Notes: generated from the letters alone by a model not told the origin. Counted from the stretch's first letter, positions 8,075 to 18,509 are shown. The stretch is 64,000 bases of DNA from Ectothiorhodospira haloalkaliphila ATCC 51935 (GCF_000633935.1 NZ_KK214998.1:743844-807843); one strand, 5' to 3'. Translations and numbers: made by a program.

Positions 8075-9118
8075 TCAGTCCACCAGTCGCCAGCTCAACT
8101 GACCACCTGCCCGCAGGGGCACCACGCGCTCCTTGCCGAAGGGATAGGCCTCGGGCAGGGACAGAGGTTCGCGCCTGAGGGTGATGAAGTCCTCGTTGAC
8201 CGGCAGACCGTAAAAGGCCGGGCCGTTCAGGCTGGCAAAGGCTTCCAGCTTGTCCAGTGCGCCGGCCTGCTCGAAGGCCTCGGCATAGAACTCGATGGCC
8301 GCCGGGGCACTGAAGATGCCGGCACAGCCGCAGGCGCTTTCCTTGGCCCCCTGGGGGTGCGGCGCACTGTCGGTGCCCAGGAAGAAACGGGGATGCCCCT
8401 CTGCCAGGGCCTCCATGATGGCCACTCGGTGGGTTTCCCGCTTGAGTACGGGCAGACAGAAGTGATGGGGACGCATGCCGCCCTGGAACAGCGCATTGCG
8501 GTTCATGAGGATGTGCTGGGGCGTGACGGTGGCGCCCACCCGCTCCGGTGCCTCACGCACGAACTCCACCGCCTGGGCCGTGGTGATGTGCTCCAGCACG
8601 ATCTTGAGGCCCGGGAACTGCTCCACCAGCGGGATCAGGGTGTTGTCGATGAACACCTGCTCACGGTCGAAGATGTCCACCGAGGGGGCCGTGGCCTCCC
8701 CGTGCACCAGCAGTGGTAGCCCCAGATCCTGCATGGCCTGCAGGGTGGGGTAGGTATTGCGAATGTCCGTCACCCCCGCATCGGAATGGGTGGTGGCCCC
8801 GGCCGGATAAAGCTTCACACCCACGATCAGGCCACTGTCCACCGCCTTGCGAATCTCCTTGGGGGAGGTGCTGTCGGTGAGATAGATTGTCATCAATGGA
8901 TTGAAGTTCGAACCCTGCGGCAAGGCATCAAGAATGCGCTCACGATATTGCAGGGCCTGCTCCACACTCACCACCGGCGGTTTGAGATTCGGCATGATCA
9001 CCGCCCGTGCGAACTGTCGCGCCGAATGCGGCACTGCATCACCCAGAACGTCACCGTCCCTTACATGCAAATGCCAGTCATCAGGGCGCCGGATACGCAG
9101 TTCTTCGATTGTTGCCAT
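8075..9118 (-). CDS. pyrC: dihydroorotase
   Basis: A 347-residue type II dihydroorotase, which closes carbamoyl-aspartate to dihydroorotate in pyrimidine synthesis. The zinc ligands HLHVRDG, the carbamylated-lysine region [25 protein letters not shown] and the catalytic GTDSAPHP are all present. Length and ends match E. coli PyrC. It is transcribed away from aceE across about 245 bases and probably cotranscribed with rnt, 35 bases downstream. Confidence 0.96.
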   Translation of the reverse strand: MATIEELRIRRPDDWHLHVRDGDVLGDAVPHSARQFARAVIMPNLKPPVVSVEQALQYRERILDALPQGSNFNPLMTIYLTDSTSPKEIRKAVDSGLIVGVKLYPAGATTHSDAGVTDIRNTYPTLQAMQDLGLPLLVHGEATAPSVDIFDREQVFIDNTLIPLVEQFPGLKIVLEHITTAQAVEFVREAPERVGATVTPQHILMNRNALFQGGMRPHHFCLPVLKRETHRVAIMEALAEGHPRFFLGTDSAPHPQGAKESACGCAGIFSAPAAIEFYAEAFEQAGALDKLEAFASLNGPAFYGLPVNEDFITLRREPLSLPEAYPFGKERVVPLRAGGQLSWRLVD

Positions 9119-9362
9119 TGTGTGATTTTCCTAGATTAAATCGGGACTTGGCGTGTTGCAGTGAAGCATTTTCAGCCTTGCCCGGTTTCTTGACCTGTTG
9201 CGTCAAAAGTTCGAACATAATGGCCAAGGCGGTACAGCCCAGCCTCATTAAAACGATAACAACAGTGTTTCAAAACCACCTCCCGCGCTTGTGATGAACC
9301 ACCCACTCGTGTGGGGCGATGACGAGTGTCCAAAGCCGGGCCTAACGGATGGAGAATGATTG
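9119..9362. promoter_or_regulatory. divergent pyrC / aceE control region
   Basis: This 244-base gap separates two oppositely transcribed operons and must hold both promoters. It is AT-richer than its flanks near 9180-9280, with TTGACC at about 9190 and CATAAT some 20 bases on. That spacing is too wide for a confident sigma-70 call. No PdhR-type operator was recognised. Confidence 0.4.
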
Positions 9363-12026
9363 ATGAACGCGCAGACAATGCCGCAGGATCTGGACGCGCA
9401 GGAAACGCAGGAATGGCTGGACGCCCTTGAAGCCGTCATCCAGGCCGATGGCCCGGAACGCGCTCACTACCTGCTGGAAAAGCTGGTGGATCAGGCGCGG
9501 CGTTCCGGTACCTTCCTGCCTTATTCCGCCAATACCGCCTACGTCAATACCATCCCCCCGCACCTGGAGCCGGAATACCCCGGCGACGCGGAGCTGGAAC
9601 ACCGCATCCGCTCTTACATCCGCTGGAACGCCCTGCTCATGGTGGTGAAGGCCAATCGTATCAGTTCGGAGCTGGGCGGGCATATCGCCAGCTTCGCCTC
9701 GGCGGCCACCTTGTACGACGTGGGCTTCAATCATTTCTGGCGCGCCCCCAGCCACGAGCATGGCGGCGACCTGGTCTTCATCCAGGGGCACTCCGCCCCC
9801 GGTGTCTATGCCCGATCCTTCCTGGAAGGGCGGTTGAGTGAACAACAGCTGGATGGTTTCCGTCAGGAAGTCCCGGGGAATGGATTGCCCTCCTATCCCC
9901 ACCCGTGGTTGATGCCGGATTACTGGCAGTTCCCCACGGTGAGCATGGGTCTGGGGCCCATCACCAGCATCATGCAGGCCCGCTTCATGAAGTACATGAA
10001 CGACCGGGGCCTGGCCAGCAGCCGGGATCGCAAGGTGTGGTCCTTCCTGGGGGATGGCGAGACCGACGAGCCGGAATCCCTCGGCGCCATCAGCCTGGCG
10101 GCCCGGGAAAAGCTGGACAACCTCATCTTCGTGGTCAACTGCAACCTGCAGCGCCTGGATGGCCCGGTGCGCGGCAACGGCAAGATTGTCCAGGAGCTGG
10201 AGGCGATGTTCCGTGGCGCCGGCTGGAACGTGATCAAGGTGCTGTGGGGCAGCTACTGGGACCCGCTGCTGGCCAAGGACACCAAGGGCCTGCTCAAGGA
10301 TCGCATGATGGAGGCCGTGGACGGCGACTATCAGAACTACAAGGCCAAGGACGGTGCTTACGTGCGCGAGCACTTCTTTGGCAAGTATCCCGAGCTCAAG
10401 GCCATGGTGGCCAACATGTCCGATCCGGATATCTGGCGCCTCAACCGCGGCGGTCATGACCCCTTCAAGGTGTACGCCGCTTACGAGGCGGCGGTGAACC
10501 ACACCGGACAGCCCACCGTGATCCTGGCGCAGACGGTGAAGGGTTACGGCATGGGTTCGGCGGGCGAGGGGCAGATGCGGGCCCACCAACAGAAGAAGAT
10601 GGGCATCGACGAGATCCGTGCCTTCCGGGATCGCTTCAGCATCCCGGCAACCGACGACGACGTGGAAAATCTGCGCTACCTCAAGCCCGAGGAGGACGCG
10701 CCGGAGATGAAATACATGCGCCAGCGGCGTGAGTCGCTGGGGGGCTACCTGCCGGTGCGCAAATCCATCGTGGCGCCGCTGGAGATCCCGGATCTTTCCC
10801 TGTTTGCTGGCTCGCTGGAGGATTCCGGTGACCGGGAGCTCTCCACCACCATGGCCCTAGTGCGCATGCTCACCCAGCTCACCCGCGACAAGAAGGTGGG
10901 CCATCATGTGGTGCCCATCGTGCCCGATGAGGCGCGTACCTTCGGCATGGAAGGGCTGTTCCGGCAGTTGGGCATCTATTCCTCCGTGGGTCAGCTCTAC
11001 GAGCCCCAGGACAAGGACGAGGTCATGTTCTACAAGGAGGCCAAGAAGGGGCAGATCCTGGAAGAAGGGATCAACGAGGCCGGTGCACTGTCCTCCTGGA
11101 TGGCTGCGGCCACCGCCTACAGCGTGCACGGCGTGAGCATGATTCCCTTCTACATCTTCTACTCCATGTTCGGCTTCCAGCGGGTGGGGGATCTGATCTA
11201 CGCCGCCGGGGACATGCAGGCCCGGGGTTTTCTCATCGGCGGCACGGCTGGGCGCACGACGCTCTCCGGGGAAGGGTTGCAGCACCAGGATGGCCACAGC
11301 CACATGATGGCTGCCAACGTGCCCAACTGCATCAGCTACGATCCCACGTTCGCCTACGAACTGGCTGTCATCCTGCATGACGGCATGCGCCGCATGTACT
11401 CGGAGCAGGAGAGCGTCTTCTACTACATCACCACCATGAACGAGAACTACCATCAGCCCGCCATGCCCGAGGGCGCCGAGGAAGGCATCCGCAAGGGCCT
11501 GTATCGACTGCAGGCGGGAGGGGAAGCCAAGGCCCGGGTGCAACTCATGGGTTCGGGCACCATCCTGCGGGAAGTGATCGCCGCGGCCGACCTGCTGCGG
11601 GATGATTTCGGCGTGGAGTCGGATATCTGGAGCGCCACCAGCTTCAACGAGCTGGCCCGGGAGGGTCGTGCCACCGACCGCTGGAACATGCTCAACCCCG
11701 AAAAATCCCCGCGCGAGTCCTGGGTATCCCGGTGTCTGGCGGATGCCCGGGGTCCGGTGGTGGCCTCCACGGATTACGTGAAGGGTTACGCCGATCAGAT
11801 CCGTGCCTGGGTGCCCGGACGCTACGTCACGCTGGGCACCGATGGGTTCGGTCGCAGCGACCTGCGCCAGCGGCTGCGACACCATTTTGAGGTGGACCGT
11901 TACTACGTTGCCGTGGCCGCCCTCAAGGCCCTCGCAGATGAGGGGGCGCTGCCGGTGGAAACGGTCATGGAGGCGATCCGCAAGTACGAGATCGACGTGG
12001 ACAAGGTCAATCCCCTGCACGCCTGA
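9363..12026 (+). CDS. aceE: pyruvate dehydrogenase E1 (homodimeric)
   Basis: An 887-residue homodimeric E1 that decarboxylates pyruvate with thiamine diphosphate and acetylates the lipoyl arm of E2. The ThDP motif GDGETDEPES through NCNLQRLDGPVRGNGK is intact, along with GHDPFKVY and the C-terminal GFGRSD segment. The ATG at 9363 follows a GGAGA site; an in-frame TTG one codon earlier is not needed. It heads the aceE-aceF-lpd operon, with short gaps of 45 and 15 bases. Its place between pyrC and motY splits a block that is contiguous in Pseudomonas. Confidence 0.97.
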   Translation: MNAQTMPQDLDAQETQEWLDALEAVIQADGPERAHYLLEKLVDQARRSGTFLPYSANTAYVNTIPPHLEPEYPGDAELEHRIRSYIRWNALLMVVKANRISSELGGHIASFASAATLYDVGFNHFWRAPSHEHGGDLVFIQGHSAPGVYARSFLEGRLSEQQLDGFRQEVPGNGLPSYPHPWLMPDYWQFPTVSMGLGPITSIMQARFMKYMNDRGLASSRDRKVWSFLGDGETDEPESLGAISLAAREKLDNLIFVVNCNLQRLDGPVRGNGKIVQELEAMFRGAGWNVIKVLWGSYWDPLLAKDTKGLLKDRMMEAVDGDYQNYKAKDGAYVREHFFGKYPELKAMVANMSDPDIWRLNRGGHDPFKVYAAYEAAVNHTGQPTVILAQTVKGYGMGSAGEGQMRAHQQKKMGIDEIRAFRDRFSIPATDDDVENLRYLKPEEDAPEMKYMRQRRESLGGYLPVRKSIVAPLEIPDLSLFAGSLEDSGDRELSTTMALVRMLTQLTRDKKVGHHVVPIVPDEARTFGMEGLFRQLGIYSSVGQLYEPQDKDEVMFYKEAKKGQILEEGINEAGALSSWMAAATAYSVHGVSMIPFYIFYSMFGFQRVGDLIYAAGDMQARGFLIGGTAGRTTLSGEGLQHQDGHSHMMAANVPNCISYDPTFAYELAVILHDGMRRMYSEQESVFYYITTMNENYHQPAMPEGAEEGIRKGLYRLQAGGEAKARVQLMGSGTILREVIAAADLLRDDFGVESDIWSATSFNELAREGRATDRWNMLNPEKSPRESWVSRCLADARGPVVASTDYVKGYADQIRAWVPGRYVTLGTDGFGRSDLRQRLRHHFEVDRYYVAVAALKALADEGALPVETVMEAIRKYEIDVDKVNPLHA

Positions 12027-12071
12027 TACCCCCGGCTGTGGTGAACCTCAATTTCAGACAGGAGTTGCGTG

Positions 12072-13430
12072 ATGGGCAACGTGGTTGAAGTGAAGGTCCC
12101 GGACATCGGGGACTTCAAGGATGTGGAAATCATCGAAGTGCTGGTGTCCGAGGGCGATCGGGTGGAACCGGAGGACTCCCTCATCACCCTGGAGTCGGAC
12201 AAGGCCTCCATGGACATCCCCTCGCCCCAGGGCGGTATTGTGAAGGGCGTGAAGCTCAAGGCCGGGGAACGCGTGTCGGAGGGTACCCCGATCCTGGACC
12301 TGGAGGTGGAAAATGCCTCAGGCGATGGAGATGCTGATTCCACCGCGAAGGAGGACACGGCGACAACCTCGGGCAAAGACGAACACAAGGAATCGGCCCA
12401 GGGGACCGGGAAGGAGGCTGGACCGGCCCGGTCGGATGACACTCAACGCGGCGCAGAACAGGCAAGCGGGTCATCGGCAGCCTCGACCGGACCGCGGCCA
12501 TCGCCCACTGCAGGTCTGGTGAATGAAGAGGGCTTTCGCAAGGCTCATGCCTCGCCCGCCGTGCGTCGCTTTGCCCGTGAACTGGGCGTGGACCTGGGGC
12601 GCCTGGAAGGCTCGGGTCGCAAGGGGCGCATCCTCAAGGAGGACGTGCAGGCCTTCGTCAAACGCTCCCTTTCACAGGGGGCCTCCAGCGGACTCGGTGT
12701 GCCACCAGCCCCGGAGATCGACTTCTCCCGCTTTGGCCAGGTGGAAACCCAGGCCCTCACCAAGATCAATCGCCTCACCGGCGAATACCTGCATCGCAAC
12801 TGGGTGACCATCCCCCATGTCACGCAGTTCGACGAGGCGGATATCACCGAACTGGACGGCTTTCGCCGCTCCCTGGTGGATGAGTACAAGGACAAGGGGG
12901 TGAAGATCACCTTCCTGGTGTTCCTGATGAAGGCGGTGGTCTCGGCCCTGAAGGAGTTCCCCCGCGTGAATTCCTCGCTGGATGCCGCTGGCGAGAACCT
13001 GATCGTGAAGAAGTACTATCACCTGGGTATTGCCGTGGACACCCCCGACGGCCTGGTGGTGCCGGTGGTCCGCGACGTGGATCGCAAGAGCCTGGTGGAG
13101 CTGGCCCGGGAGCTGGCCGAGATCTCCGAGAAGGCCCGCAAGCGACGCCTGAAGAGCAAGGACATGGAGGGCGGCTGCCTCACCATCACCAGCCTGGGCG
13201 GCATCGGCGGCACTCATTTCACCCCCATTGTGAACGCACCGGAAGTGGCCATCCTGGGGGTTTCCAAGGCCAGGATGCAGCCGGTGTGGGATGGCAAGGC
13301 GTTCAACCCCCGGCTGGTATTGCCCTTGTCGTTGTCCTACGATCACCGCGTTATCGACGGGGCCCTGGGGGCCCGGTTCACCAGTTACCTGAGCGGCCTG
13401 CTGTCCGACATGCGGCGGATGCTGCTGTAG
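12072..13430 (+). CDS. aceF: dihydrolipoamide acetyltransferase E2 (one lipoyl domain)
   Basis: A 452-residue E2 of the pyruvate dehydrogenase complex. From N to C it has one lipoyl domain (about 1-80, lipoylated Lys in ESDKASMD) and an acidic, Ala/Thr-rich linker (about 85-150). These are followed by a peripheral-subunit-binding domain (ASPAVRRFARELGVDL...GRKGRILKEDV) and the acetyltransferase core ending in the catalytic DHRVIDGA. E. coli AceF has three lipoyl domains; this form has one, and a further lipoyl domain sits on the E3 subunit downstream. The ATG at 12072 has GGAG ten bases upstream. Confidence 0.96.
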   Translation: MGNVVEVKVPDIGDFKDVEIIEVLVSEGDRVEPEDSLITLESDKASMDIPSPQGGIVKGVKLKAGERVSEGTPILDLEVENASGDGDADSTAKEDTATTSGKDEHKESAQGTGKEAGPARSDDTQRGAEQASGSSAASTGPRPSPTAGLVNEEGFRKAHASPAVRRFARELGVDLGRLEGSGRKGRILKEDVQAFVKRSLSQGASSGLGVPPAPEIDFSRFGQVETQALTKINRLTGEYLHRNWVTIPHVTQFDEADITELDGFRRSLVDEYKDKGVKITFLVFLMKAVVSALKEFPRVNSSLDAAGENLIVKKYYHLGIAVDTPDGLVVPVVRDVDRKSLVELARELAEISEKARKRRLKSKDMEGGCLTITSLGGIGGTHFTPIVNAPEVAILGVSKARMQPVWDGKAFNPRLVLPLSLSYDHRVIDGALGARFTSYLSGLLSDMRRMLL

Positions 13431-13445
13431 ACGAGGAAGAGATTC

Positions 13446-15224
13446 ATGGCAAAGGTGGTTACGATCCCGGTTCCTGACATCGGCGAATTCAAGGATGTGG
13501 AGGTCATCGAGGTCCTGGTTCAGCCAGGCGACAGCGTGGACGTGGAGGACTCCCTGATCACCCTGGAATCGGACAAGGCCTCAATGGACATCCCGTCTCC
13601 CCATGCGGGCACGGTGAAGAAGGTGCTGCTCAAGGCCGGTGACAAGGTTTCCAAGGGGGGCGACATCCTGGAATTGGAGATGGCGGACGAGGGCACCCAG
13701 GGTGACGCCTCCGGATCGTCATCATCGGATGACAAGAGCGATGCCCCGGAGGCTCAGTCCGGGGACACGAAGTCCGGAAAGTCTGCCCCGAAAGCCGCCA
13801 GCCACACGGGCGACGTGGACCAGCGCTGCCAGTTGCTGGTGCTGGGCTCCGGTCCCGGCGGCTACACCGCCGCCTTCCGGGCTGCCGACCTGGGCATGGA
13901 CGTGATCATGGTGGAGCGTTATCCGGTGATCGGTGGTGTCTGCCTGAACGTGGGCTGCATCCCCTCCAAGGCCCTGCTGCATTCCGCCCAGGTGATCGAG
14001 GAGGCCGAGGAATTCGAGCGTCATGGCATCCAGTTTGGCAAGCCCGAGATCGATTTGAAGAAACTGGCGGGTTACAAGGATGGCGTGGTGAAAAAGCTCA
14101 CCATGGGCCTCAAGCACCTGGCCAAGCAGCGCAAGGTCACCGTGGTCCAGGGGGTGGGCCGTTTCACCTCTCCCAACACCCTGGCCGTTTCCAGTGATGA
14201 GGGTGAACAGGTGATCGGGTTTGAGCAGGCCATCGTGGCCGTCGGCTCACGCCCCGTGCATCTGCCCAGCTTCCCCTGGGATGACGAGCGGGTGATGGAC
14301 TCCACCGGCGCCCTGGAGTTGCGCGACATCCCCGAGCGCCTGCTGGTGGTGGGTGGGGGCATCATCGGCCTGGAAATGGCCTGTGTGTACGATGCCCTGG
14401 GATCTGCCGTCACGGTGTGCGAACTGTCCAGTGATCTGATGCCCGGGGCTGACCGGGATCTGGTCAAGCCCCTGGAGAAGCGCATCAAGGGGCGTTACGA
14501 GAATATCTTCACCGGCACCAAGGTCACTGCGGCCGAGGCCACTGATGAGGGTATCCGTGTCTCCTTCGAAGGGGGCAAGGCCCCGGAGCAGGACACCTTC
14601 GACCGGGTGCTGGTGGCGGTGGGGCGCCTGCCCAATGGCGGCGGGATCGAGGCCGAGGCGGCGGGCCTGCAGGTGGACGAACACGGTTTCATCAAGGTGG
14701 ACAAGCAGATGCGTACCAATGTGTCGCATATCTTCGCCATCGGTGACGTGGTGGGCGGCCCCATGCTGGCCCACAAGGCCACCCACGAGGCCAAGGTGGC
14801 CGCCGAGGTGGCGGCGGGCCAGAAGTCCCACTTCGATGCCCGCGCCATTCCCAGCGTGGCCTACACCCACCCGGAGGTGGCCTGGATGGGCCTGACGGAA
14901 ACCGAGGCCAAGAAGCAGGGGATCGAATATACCAAGGGCGTGTTCCCCTGGGCGGCCAACGGTCGTGCCATCAGTGTGGGCGGCGAGAGCGGGGTGACCA
15001 AGCTGCTGCTGGATGAGCACAATCGTGTGATCGGCGCCGGCATCGTCGGTCCCAACGCCGGCGAGTTGATCGCCGAACCCACCCTGGCCCTGGAGATGGG
15101 TGCCGACGTGGAGGATCTGGGCCTGACGGTGCATCCGCATCCCACCCTGTCGGAAACGGTGTGCTTCGCAGCCGAGGTGGCTCACGGCTCCATCACGGAT
15201 ATCCTGCCACCCAGGAAGAAGTAG
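13446..15224 (+). CDS. lpdA: dihydrolipoamide dehydrogenase E3 with fused lipoyl domain
   Basis: A 592-residue fusion. Residues 1-80 form a lipoyl domain nearly identical in layout to that of AceF (ESDKASMDIPSP), followed by a Ser/Asp-rich linker. From about 128 there is a complete FAD-dependent E3: FAD fold LLVLGSGPGGYTAA, redox disulfide GGVCLNVGCIPSK, NAD fold VVGGGIIGLEMA and the C-terminal catalytic HPHPTLSE. It reoxidises dihydrolipoamide for the PDH complex. Lipoyl-E3 fusions are known in several beta- and gammaproteobacteria and in Neisseria. The ORF starts 15 bases after aceF stops. Confidence 0.96.
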   Translation: MAKVVTIPVPDIGEFKDVEVIEVLVQPGDSVDVEDSLITLESDKASMDIPSPHAGTVKKVLLKAGDKVSKGGDILELEMADEGTQGDASGSSSSDDKSDAPEAQSGDTKSGKSAPKAASHTGDVDQRCQLLVLGSGPGGYTAAFRAADLGMDVIMVERYPVIGGVCLNVGCIPSKALLHSAQVIEEAEEFERHGIQFGKPEIDLKKLAGYKDGVVKKLTMGLKHLAKQRKVTVVQGVGRFTSPNTLAVSSDEGEQVIGFEQAIVAVGSRPVHLPSFPWDDERVMDSTGALELRDIPERLLVVGGGIIGLEMACVYDALGSAVTVCELSSDLMPGADRDLVKPLEKRIKGRYENIFTGTKVTAAEATDEGIRVSFEGGKAPEQDTFDRVLVAVGRLPNGGGIEAEAAGLQVDEHGFIKVDKQMRTNVSHIFAIGDVVGGPMLAHKATHEAKVAAEVAAGQKSHFDARAIPSVAYTHPEVAWMGLTETEAKKQGIEYTKGVFPWAANGRAISVGGESGVTKLLLDEHNRVIGAGIVGPNAGELIAEPTLALEMGADVEDLGLTVHPHPTLSETVCFAAEVAHGSITDILPPRKK

Positions 15225-15323
15225 CCTTTCTCCTGCCTCCCTGGCAGCAAGCCCTTGTGGAACCAGGCCCTTCCCGGAAGCAAGGCCTTCTGCCAGCAAG
15301 ACCTTGTGGGGGGGGCGGGCCCT

Positions 15324-15411
15324 TGTGGGAGCGGGCCTCGCCCGCGAAAGCGGCGGCCCCAAACCTCCGGGCGCTGCTGCCGCAGCGCATCGCTGGCAGG
15401 CCAGCTCCCAC
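15324..15411 (+). repeat. REP-like palindromic repeat, copy B
   Basis: Full-length element running from TGTGGGAGCGGGCCTCGCCC to CTGGCAGGCCAGCTCCCACG, with the internal palindrome GCGCTGCTGCCGCAGCGC. The flanking 15240-15320 holds three degenerate AGCAAGnCCTTnTG units. It sits between lpdA and motY. Confidence 0.85.
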
Positions 15412-15488
15412 GGTGCCGGACCCAAGGTCACGGTGCTCGGCCTGGAGAAGTGTTCAATCTTTCCCGCCGCTGGCCGATAATCAAGGTC

Positions 15489-16337
15489 ATGAAGCCTCGC
15501 ACCCTTGCCCTGCTGCTGACCCTCGCCCCGGCCACCCTGGGCGCGGTGGAATACACCCCCCGCATGGCCGACGCCCGTTGGACGGTGACCACCGACGACA
15601 ACCTTTGCGAGCTGGCCCAGGACATCCCCCGCTACGGCACTGCCCGATTCCTGACTCGCCCGGGGCAGCCAGTTCAGTTCAATGTGGAAGTGCGCACCTC
15701 GCTCCCCGAGCCGGACGTGGGTCATCTGGCCCTCAGGCCGCCCCGGTGGCGCCACGATCTGCGCAACCGGGACCTGGAAGCCGTCCACCTCCACGCCGGG
15801 GACACCCTGCTGACACTCCGCCGGGACCGGGCGCTGGAGGTGTACTACGCCCTGGAAACCGGTCATGAAGTCATCCTCACCCATCCGGATGCCGGACGTG
15901 GCGCCGATGCAGTGCGAGTGGTCCTCTCCCCGGTTCGTTTTCGTGAGGTGCTGGCCGATTTCCGCGCCTGCCAGGGAGATCGCGTGTACCTGGATTTCGT
16001 CAGCCTGGAAGACTGGCGGGTGCATTTCGACTTCGACGAAAGCGAGATGCGTGATGAGGATGAATTCTCTCTGGGTCAGGTGGTCCGCCACCTGATGAAC
16101 CACCCTGATCGACGGGTGGTGCTGGGTGGCCACACGGACGAGCAGGGCAGCGTCCAGTACAACCAGGGCCTGTCCCTGCGCCGTGCCCAGGCTGTGCAGC
16201 GTTTGCTGCGCCAGGAAGGCATCGCCGCCGATCGCATCGAAACCCGTGCCTTCGGCGAGACATGGCCGCTGGACCCGGACTCCAACGAGGCGGCCTGGGC
16301 GCTGAATCGGCGGGTGGATATCTGGGTGACCCGGTAG
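15489..16337 (+). CDS. motY: sodium-type flagellar stator protein MotY
   Basis: A 282-residue periplasmic protein with a signal peptide (MKPRTLALLLTLAPATLGAV) and a MotY N-terminal domain (ADARWTVTTDDNLCELAQDI; PRYGTARFLTRPGQPVQF). A C-terminal OmpA-like peptidoglycan-binding domain carries GGHTDEQGSVQYNQGLSLRRA and ALNRRVDIWV. In Vibrio and Pseudomonas, MotY forms the T ring that anchors the stator. Its position directly before argG, and near pyrC and rnt, repeats the Pseudomonas motY neighbourhood and supports the call over a generic OmpA protein. The ATG at 15489 is chosen because it begins the signal peptide. Confidence 0.88.
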   Translation: MKPRTLALLLTLAPATLGAVEYTPRMADARWTVTTDDNLCELAQDIPRYGTARFLTRPGQPVQFNVEVRTSLPEPDVGHLALRPPRWRHDLRNRDLEAVHLHAGDTLLTLRRDRALEVYYALETGHEVILTHPDAGRGADAVRVVLSPVRFREVLADFRACQGDRVYLDFVSLEDWRVHFDFDESEMRDEDEFSLGQVVRHLMNHPDRRVVLGGHTDEQGSVQYNQGLSLRRAQAVQRLLRQEGIAADRIETRAFGETWPLDPDSNEAAWALNRRVDIWVTR

Positions 16338-16432
16338 CGCCTGCCTCCCTCAAGCCCGTGGCCACGGCATGCCCTCCCTTAGTATACTCAGCCGTTTGAT
16401 CCAATCGTCGTCTGTTGCAGGGGTTGCCATAC

Positions 16433-17647
16433 ATGGCCAGTGAAGTGAACAAGGTCGTACTCGCCTATTCCGGCGGGCTTGATACGTCGGTCATCCTCAA
16501 GTGGCTGGAGGATACCTATGGCTGCGAGGTGGTGACCTTCACCGCCGATATCGGCCAGGGCGAGGAAGTGGAGCCCGCCCGCACCAAGGCCCAGGCCCTG
16601 GGTGTGAAGGAGATCTATATCGAGGACCTGCGTGAGGAATTCGTGCGGGACTTCGTCTTCCCCATGTTCCGCGCCAACGCCGTGTACGAAGGCGAGTATC
16701 TGCTTGGCACCTCCATCGCCCGGCCCCTGATCGCCAAGCGCCTGGTGGAAATCGCCAACGAGACCGGCGCCGATGCGGTGTCCCACGGCGCCACCGGCAA
16801 GGGCAATGACCAGGTGCGCTTCGAGCTGGGCGCCTACGCCCTCAAGCCCGGCGTCCACGTGATCGCCCCCTGGCGGGAGTGGGATCTCACCTCCCGGGAA
16901 AAGCTCCTGGCCTACGCCGAGAAGCACAGCATCCCCGTGGAGATGAAACGTGGCAAGAAGTCCCCGTACTCCATGGACGCCAACCTGCTGCACATCTCCT
17001 ATGAGGGCAATCAACTGGAAGACCCCTGGTTCGAGGCCGAAGAGGACATGTGGCGCTGGTCGGTCTCCCCCGAGGCTGCCCCGGACAAGGCCGAATATGT
17101 GGAGATCACCTTCGAGCAGGGCGACCCGGTGGCCATCAATGGCGAACCCATGAGCCCGGCCACCCTGCTGGATCACCTGAACCGCCTGGGCGGCGCCCAT
17201 GGCGTGGGTCGCCTGGACCTGGTGGAAAATCGCTACGTGGGCATGAAGTCCCGGGGCTGCTATGAAACCCCCGGCGGGTCCATCCTGCTCAAGGCGCATC
17301 GCGCCATCGAATCCCTCACCCTGGACCGGGAAGCGGCCCACCTGAAGGACGAGCTCATGCCCCGCTATGCCAGCCTCATCTACAACGGCTACTGGTGGAG
17401 CCCCGAGCGGCGCATGATGCAGTCCCTCATCGATGCCTCGCAGACCCATGTGAACGGAATCGTCCGCATCAAGCTCTATAAGGGCAATGTCATCATCGCC
17501 GGGCGCCAATCCGCCACCGACAGTCTTTTCGATACCCATATCGCCACGTTTGAGGACGATGCCGGGGCCTACGACCAGAAGGATGCCGAGGGCTTCATCA
17601 AGCTCAATGCCCTGCGCATGCGCATCGCAGCCCAGCGAGGGCGTTGA
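16433..17647 (+). CDS. argG: argininosuccinate synthase
   Basis: A 404-residue enzyme joining citrulline and aspartate with ATP to give argininosuccinate. The nucleotide-binding P-loop [18 protein letters not shown] is at the N-terminus, and [14 protein letters not shown] and [16 protein letters not shown] are present. The ATG at 16433 matches the usual family start. An in-frame TTG 18 bases upstream would add residues absent from homologues. It is in the same direction as motY and mlaA. Confidence 0.97.
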   Translation: MASEVNKVVLAYSGGLDTSVILKWLEDTYGCEVVTFTADIGQGEEVEPARTKAQALGVKEIYIEDLREEFVRDFVFPMFRANAVYEGEYLLGTSIARPLIAKRLVEIANETGADAVSHGATGKGNDQVRFELGAYALKPGVHVIAPWREWDLTSREKLLAYAEKHSIPVEMKRGKKSPYSMDANLLHISYEGNQLEDPWFEAEEDMWRWSVSPEAAPDKAEYVEITFEQGDPVAINGEPMSPATLLDHLNRLGGAHGVGRLDLVENRYVGMKSRGCYETPGGSILLKAHRAIESLTLDREAAHLKDELMPRYASLIYNGYWWSPERRMMQSLIDASQTHVNGIVRIKLYKGNVIIAGRQSATDSLFDTHIATFEDDAGAYDQKDAEGFIKLNALRMRIAAQRGR

Positions 17648-17687
17648 ACGGCCGCGGCCAAAGACGCTTTCCCACAAGGACCCCCCA

Positions 17688-18509
17688 GTGCCTACACCGA
17701 ACACGCAAGCACATTCTCCCCGGAGACTGACGACCGGGCAAGCTCACGGTGTCGTTCGGCGTAGCCGCACAGGGGGTGTCCTGACGACGCTGCTTGCCTG
17801 CGCCTTACTGATGACCGGCTGTGCCACGGTGCCCCCGGAATCCAAGGATCCACGCGATCCCTGGGAGAGTTACAACCGGGCCATGTTCCAGTTCAACGAT
17901 GCGGTGGACCGGGCGGTGCTCAAGCCCGTGGCCGAGGGCTATGACCGGGTCACGCCGCAGCCCGTTCGCACCGGCATCGGCAATTTCTTTTCCAACCTGG
18001 GCGACGTGCACAACATGGCCAACAACGCCCTGCAGTTCAAGTTCCATGACGCCGCTTCGGATCTGACCCGGCTGATCATGAACACCAGCTTCGGGGTGTT
18101 CGGTCTGTTCGACGTGGCCACCCCCATGGGCCTGGAGAAGAGCAACGAGGACTTTGGCCAGACCCTGGGAAGCTGGGGCGTGCCCTCCGGGCCGTATTTC
18201 GTGGTGCCCTTCCGAGGGCCCAGCACCGTGCGGGACGCCCCGGCGGAGATCGTGGATGCCCGCATTCATCCGCTGTACTACCACGACGATGTGGCCCAGC
18301 GGAATGTCCTGGTGGGGGTGCGCCTGGTGGATATCCGTGCCGGCCTGCTGCCCACCGAGCGGGCCCTGGAAGGCATGGCCGTCGATCGTTACATGGCCAT
18401 CCGCAACGCCTATCTGGATCGTCGCGAGTACCTGGTGACCGATGGCGCCCCATCGGACGCCCAAAGAGACATGCTCAGGGAGCTGGAGGACTGGGACGAC
18501 GATTTCTGA
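17688..18509 (+). CDS. mlaA: MlaA/VacJ outer-membrane lipoprotein
   Basis: An approximately 273-residue lipoprotein of the MlaA family, which removes phospholipids from the outer leaflet and hands them to MlaC. The lipobox is LLMTGC, followed by DPWESYNRAMFQFND and IMNTSFGVFGLFDVA, both family hallmarks. The start is the GTG at 17688, seven bases after AAGGA; this gives a long signal peptide with an Arg-Arg pair (VVRRSRTGG) before the hydrophobic core. The rest of the Mla system is not in this window. Its last 35 bases overlap the end of the convergent PLD gene. Confidence 0.92.
   Translation: MPTPNTQAHSPRRLTTGQAHGVVRRSRTGGVLTTLLACALLMTGCATVPPESKDPRDPWESYNRAMFQFNDAVDRAVLKPVAEGYDRVTPQPVRTGIGNFFSNLGDVHNMANNALQFKFHDAASDLTRLIMNTSFGVFGLFDVATPMGLEKSNEDFGQTLGSWGVPSGPYFVVPFRGPSTVRDAPAEIVDARIHPLYYHDDVAQRNVLVGVRLVDIRAGLLPTERALEGMAVDRYMAIRNAYLDRREYLVTDGAPSDAQRDMLRELEDWDDDF

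Noticed and set aside
9342-10589. Long minus-strand frame inside aceE
   Set aside because: It is a His/Gly-rich shadow frame opposite a highly conserved gene, as are similar long antisense frames over asnO, lpdA, argG, fapA-like, ftsK and cbbO.
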